A stretch of DNA of 56,440 nucleotides, from contig PDPP01000022.1 in assembly GCA_002747515.1 (NCBI GenBank), forward strand, positions 1 through 56,440, given 5' to 3'. Positions 55,605 through 56,440 of this stretch are shown here, piece by piece. The DNA is from Candidatus Moraniibacteriota bacterium (GTDB lineage Bacteria; Patescibacteriota; Minisyncoccia; Moranbacterales; GCA-2747515). How positions within the stretch are numbered: position 1 is the first letter of the stretch; each line of letters starts with the position of its first letter. A program made the translations under genes and the position numbers. The notes under the pieces are model-generated. The model was not told where the DNA came from. It worked only from the letters and a program-made list of their open reading frames with translations, and searched no databases.

Positions 55605-56201
55605 TTATTTTGTGCCCATCATTTCATCTGCCACTCCCTTCATCATCACAGCCATATCTACAAACTCCACATCAGCTGGTGGAATAAACATTTTTTCATC
55701 CACTTTCCACTTCTCACAAGAATAATCCAAATTCATATCTTCTTTTTCTTCAATCATTTCTTGAATTGTGCTCTCATCATACTCTTCCACATCTTCTTCT
55801 ATATCTACATCATCTTCATACGTTTCATCTTCTTCAATCTTCACTTTCATACCTTGCTTTTCTGCATGGCTCCACATATACATCCATTCTCCATCACTCA
55901 ATGTCGAAGCCATCTCACCTGTTTTTCCCTCACCCATCAAAGATGCATCACCATCAGCGCGCATACGATCTCCATCCATATACATTGTACTTATGACCTT
56001 ACCATTTTCCTTTATCACACACTTTTGTCCACCAGCCATTTTTTCCGCCATTTTTTTTACCATTCCTTTTTCTTCTTTTTTTGCTACTTGTTCTGTAGTA
56101 GTATTATTATCTTTTTTCTCAGAAGTGTCTTGTGTTTTATCACACGCACTAAGCGTGAGCATCATCACAAACACGCCTATACCAATAAAAATGTTCTTCA
56201 T
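55605..56201 (-). CDS. Putative lipoprotein, 198 aa
   Basis: Signal peptide with lipobox 'MLTLSAC'; acidic repeats; no family recognised. Confidence 0.75.
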   Translation of the reverse strand: MKNIFIGIGVFVMMLTLSACDKTQDTSEKKDNNTTTEQVAKKEEKGMVKKMAEKMAGGQKCVIKENGKVISTMYMDGDRMRADGDASLMGEGKTGEMASTLSDGEWMYMWSHAEKQGMKVKIEEDETYEDDVDIEEDVEEYDESTIQEMIEEKEDMNLDYSCEKWKVDEKMFIPPADVEFVDMAVMMKGVADEMMGTK

Positions 56202-56300
56202 ACTTTTAAAAATAAATAATTATATAAACATTATAATAAATTCTGCAAAAATACACAAAAAAATTACTTCACATGTATTATTTACAAGTTTTTATAAATA

Positions 56301-56335
56301 AAAAAGAACAGAAAGTATTCCTGTTCTTTTTTGTT
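56301..56335. terminator. Bidirectional terminator
   Basis: AAAAAGAACAG-aaagtatt-CCTGTTCTTTTTT. Confidence 0.8.
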
Positions 56336-56341
56336 TTGTGC

Positions 56342-56440
56342 TTATTGATAGTATCCACTTGCATCAGTTGTTGCTGTGTATGTGACTGATCCTGTGTAGT
56401 CTCCTGAGGCTTGTGATGCTGGGACATCTATTTTATAGCA
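56342..56440 (-). CDS. C-terminus of a CDS continuing past the window edge (probable surface/secreted beta protein)
   Basis: Open frame '...CYKIDVPASQASGDYTGSVTYTATTDASGYYQ*' with a terminator directly downstream. Confidence 0.6.
   Translation of the reverse strand, partial: CYKIDVPASQASGDYTGSVTYTATTDASGYYQ

Noticed and set aside
1-56440. Alternative genetic code (UGA = Gly, as in Gracilibacteria/SR1)
   Set aside because: All large ORFs close under standard code, and prfB with its UGA frameshift signal is present.

Overview
AT-rich bacterial window using the standard stop code. It looks like a Patescibacteria/CPR-type genome; this is inferred from gene content, not tested. Most genes lie on the minus strand. 

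Content from left to right: MscS channel; UvrD-like helicase with RecB-type nuclease domain; DUF1232-like protein; K+ channel; rpmB plus an rpmG that the ORF track misses; mnmA; dus; a DksA/TraR-like zinc-finger gene paired with an unknown gene; recG; GT4 glycosyltransferase; alpha/beta hydrolase; DedA; a sortase next to two giant LAKTG-ending surface proteins (1075 and 2567 aa); Tat/LysM transglycosylase; Fn3 and PEGA envelope proteins; tRNA-Glu, tRNA-Ile and tRNA-Ala; a murD/deacylase/site-2 protease/ispH/maf/mutY/nuclease/C39 run; prfB-ftsE-ftsX; a MacAB-like exporter with two permeases; malic enzyme; thioredoxin-like protein; lipoprotein. 

The most unusual part is 42.4-48.0 kb. It holds several palindromic repeat families, a tRNA gene broken in two around an intact tRNA-Thr, and a 1.6 kb two-gene orphan cassette bracketed by ~155 bp composite direct repeats whose palindromes differ by compensatory changes. 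prfB carries a canonical CUU-UGA-C programmed frameshift, so the track start is wrong. Two exactly 58-aa orphan genes with strong promoters and SDs (47576..47752 and 53250..53426) were missed by the track. All family calls come from reading motifs by eye; no searches were run.
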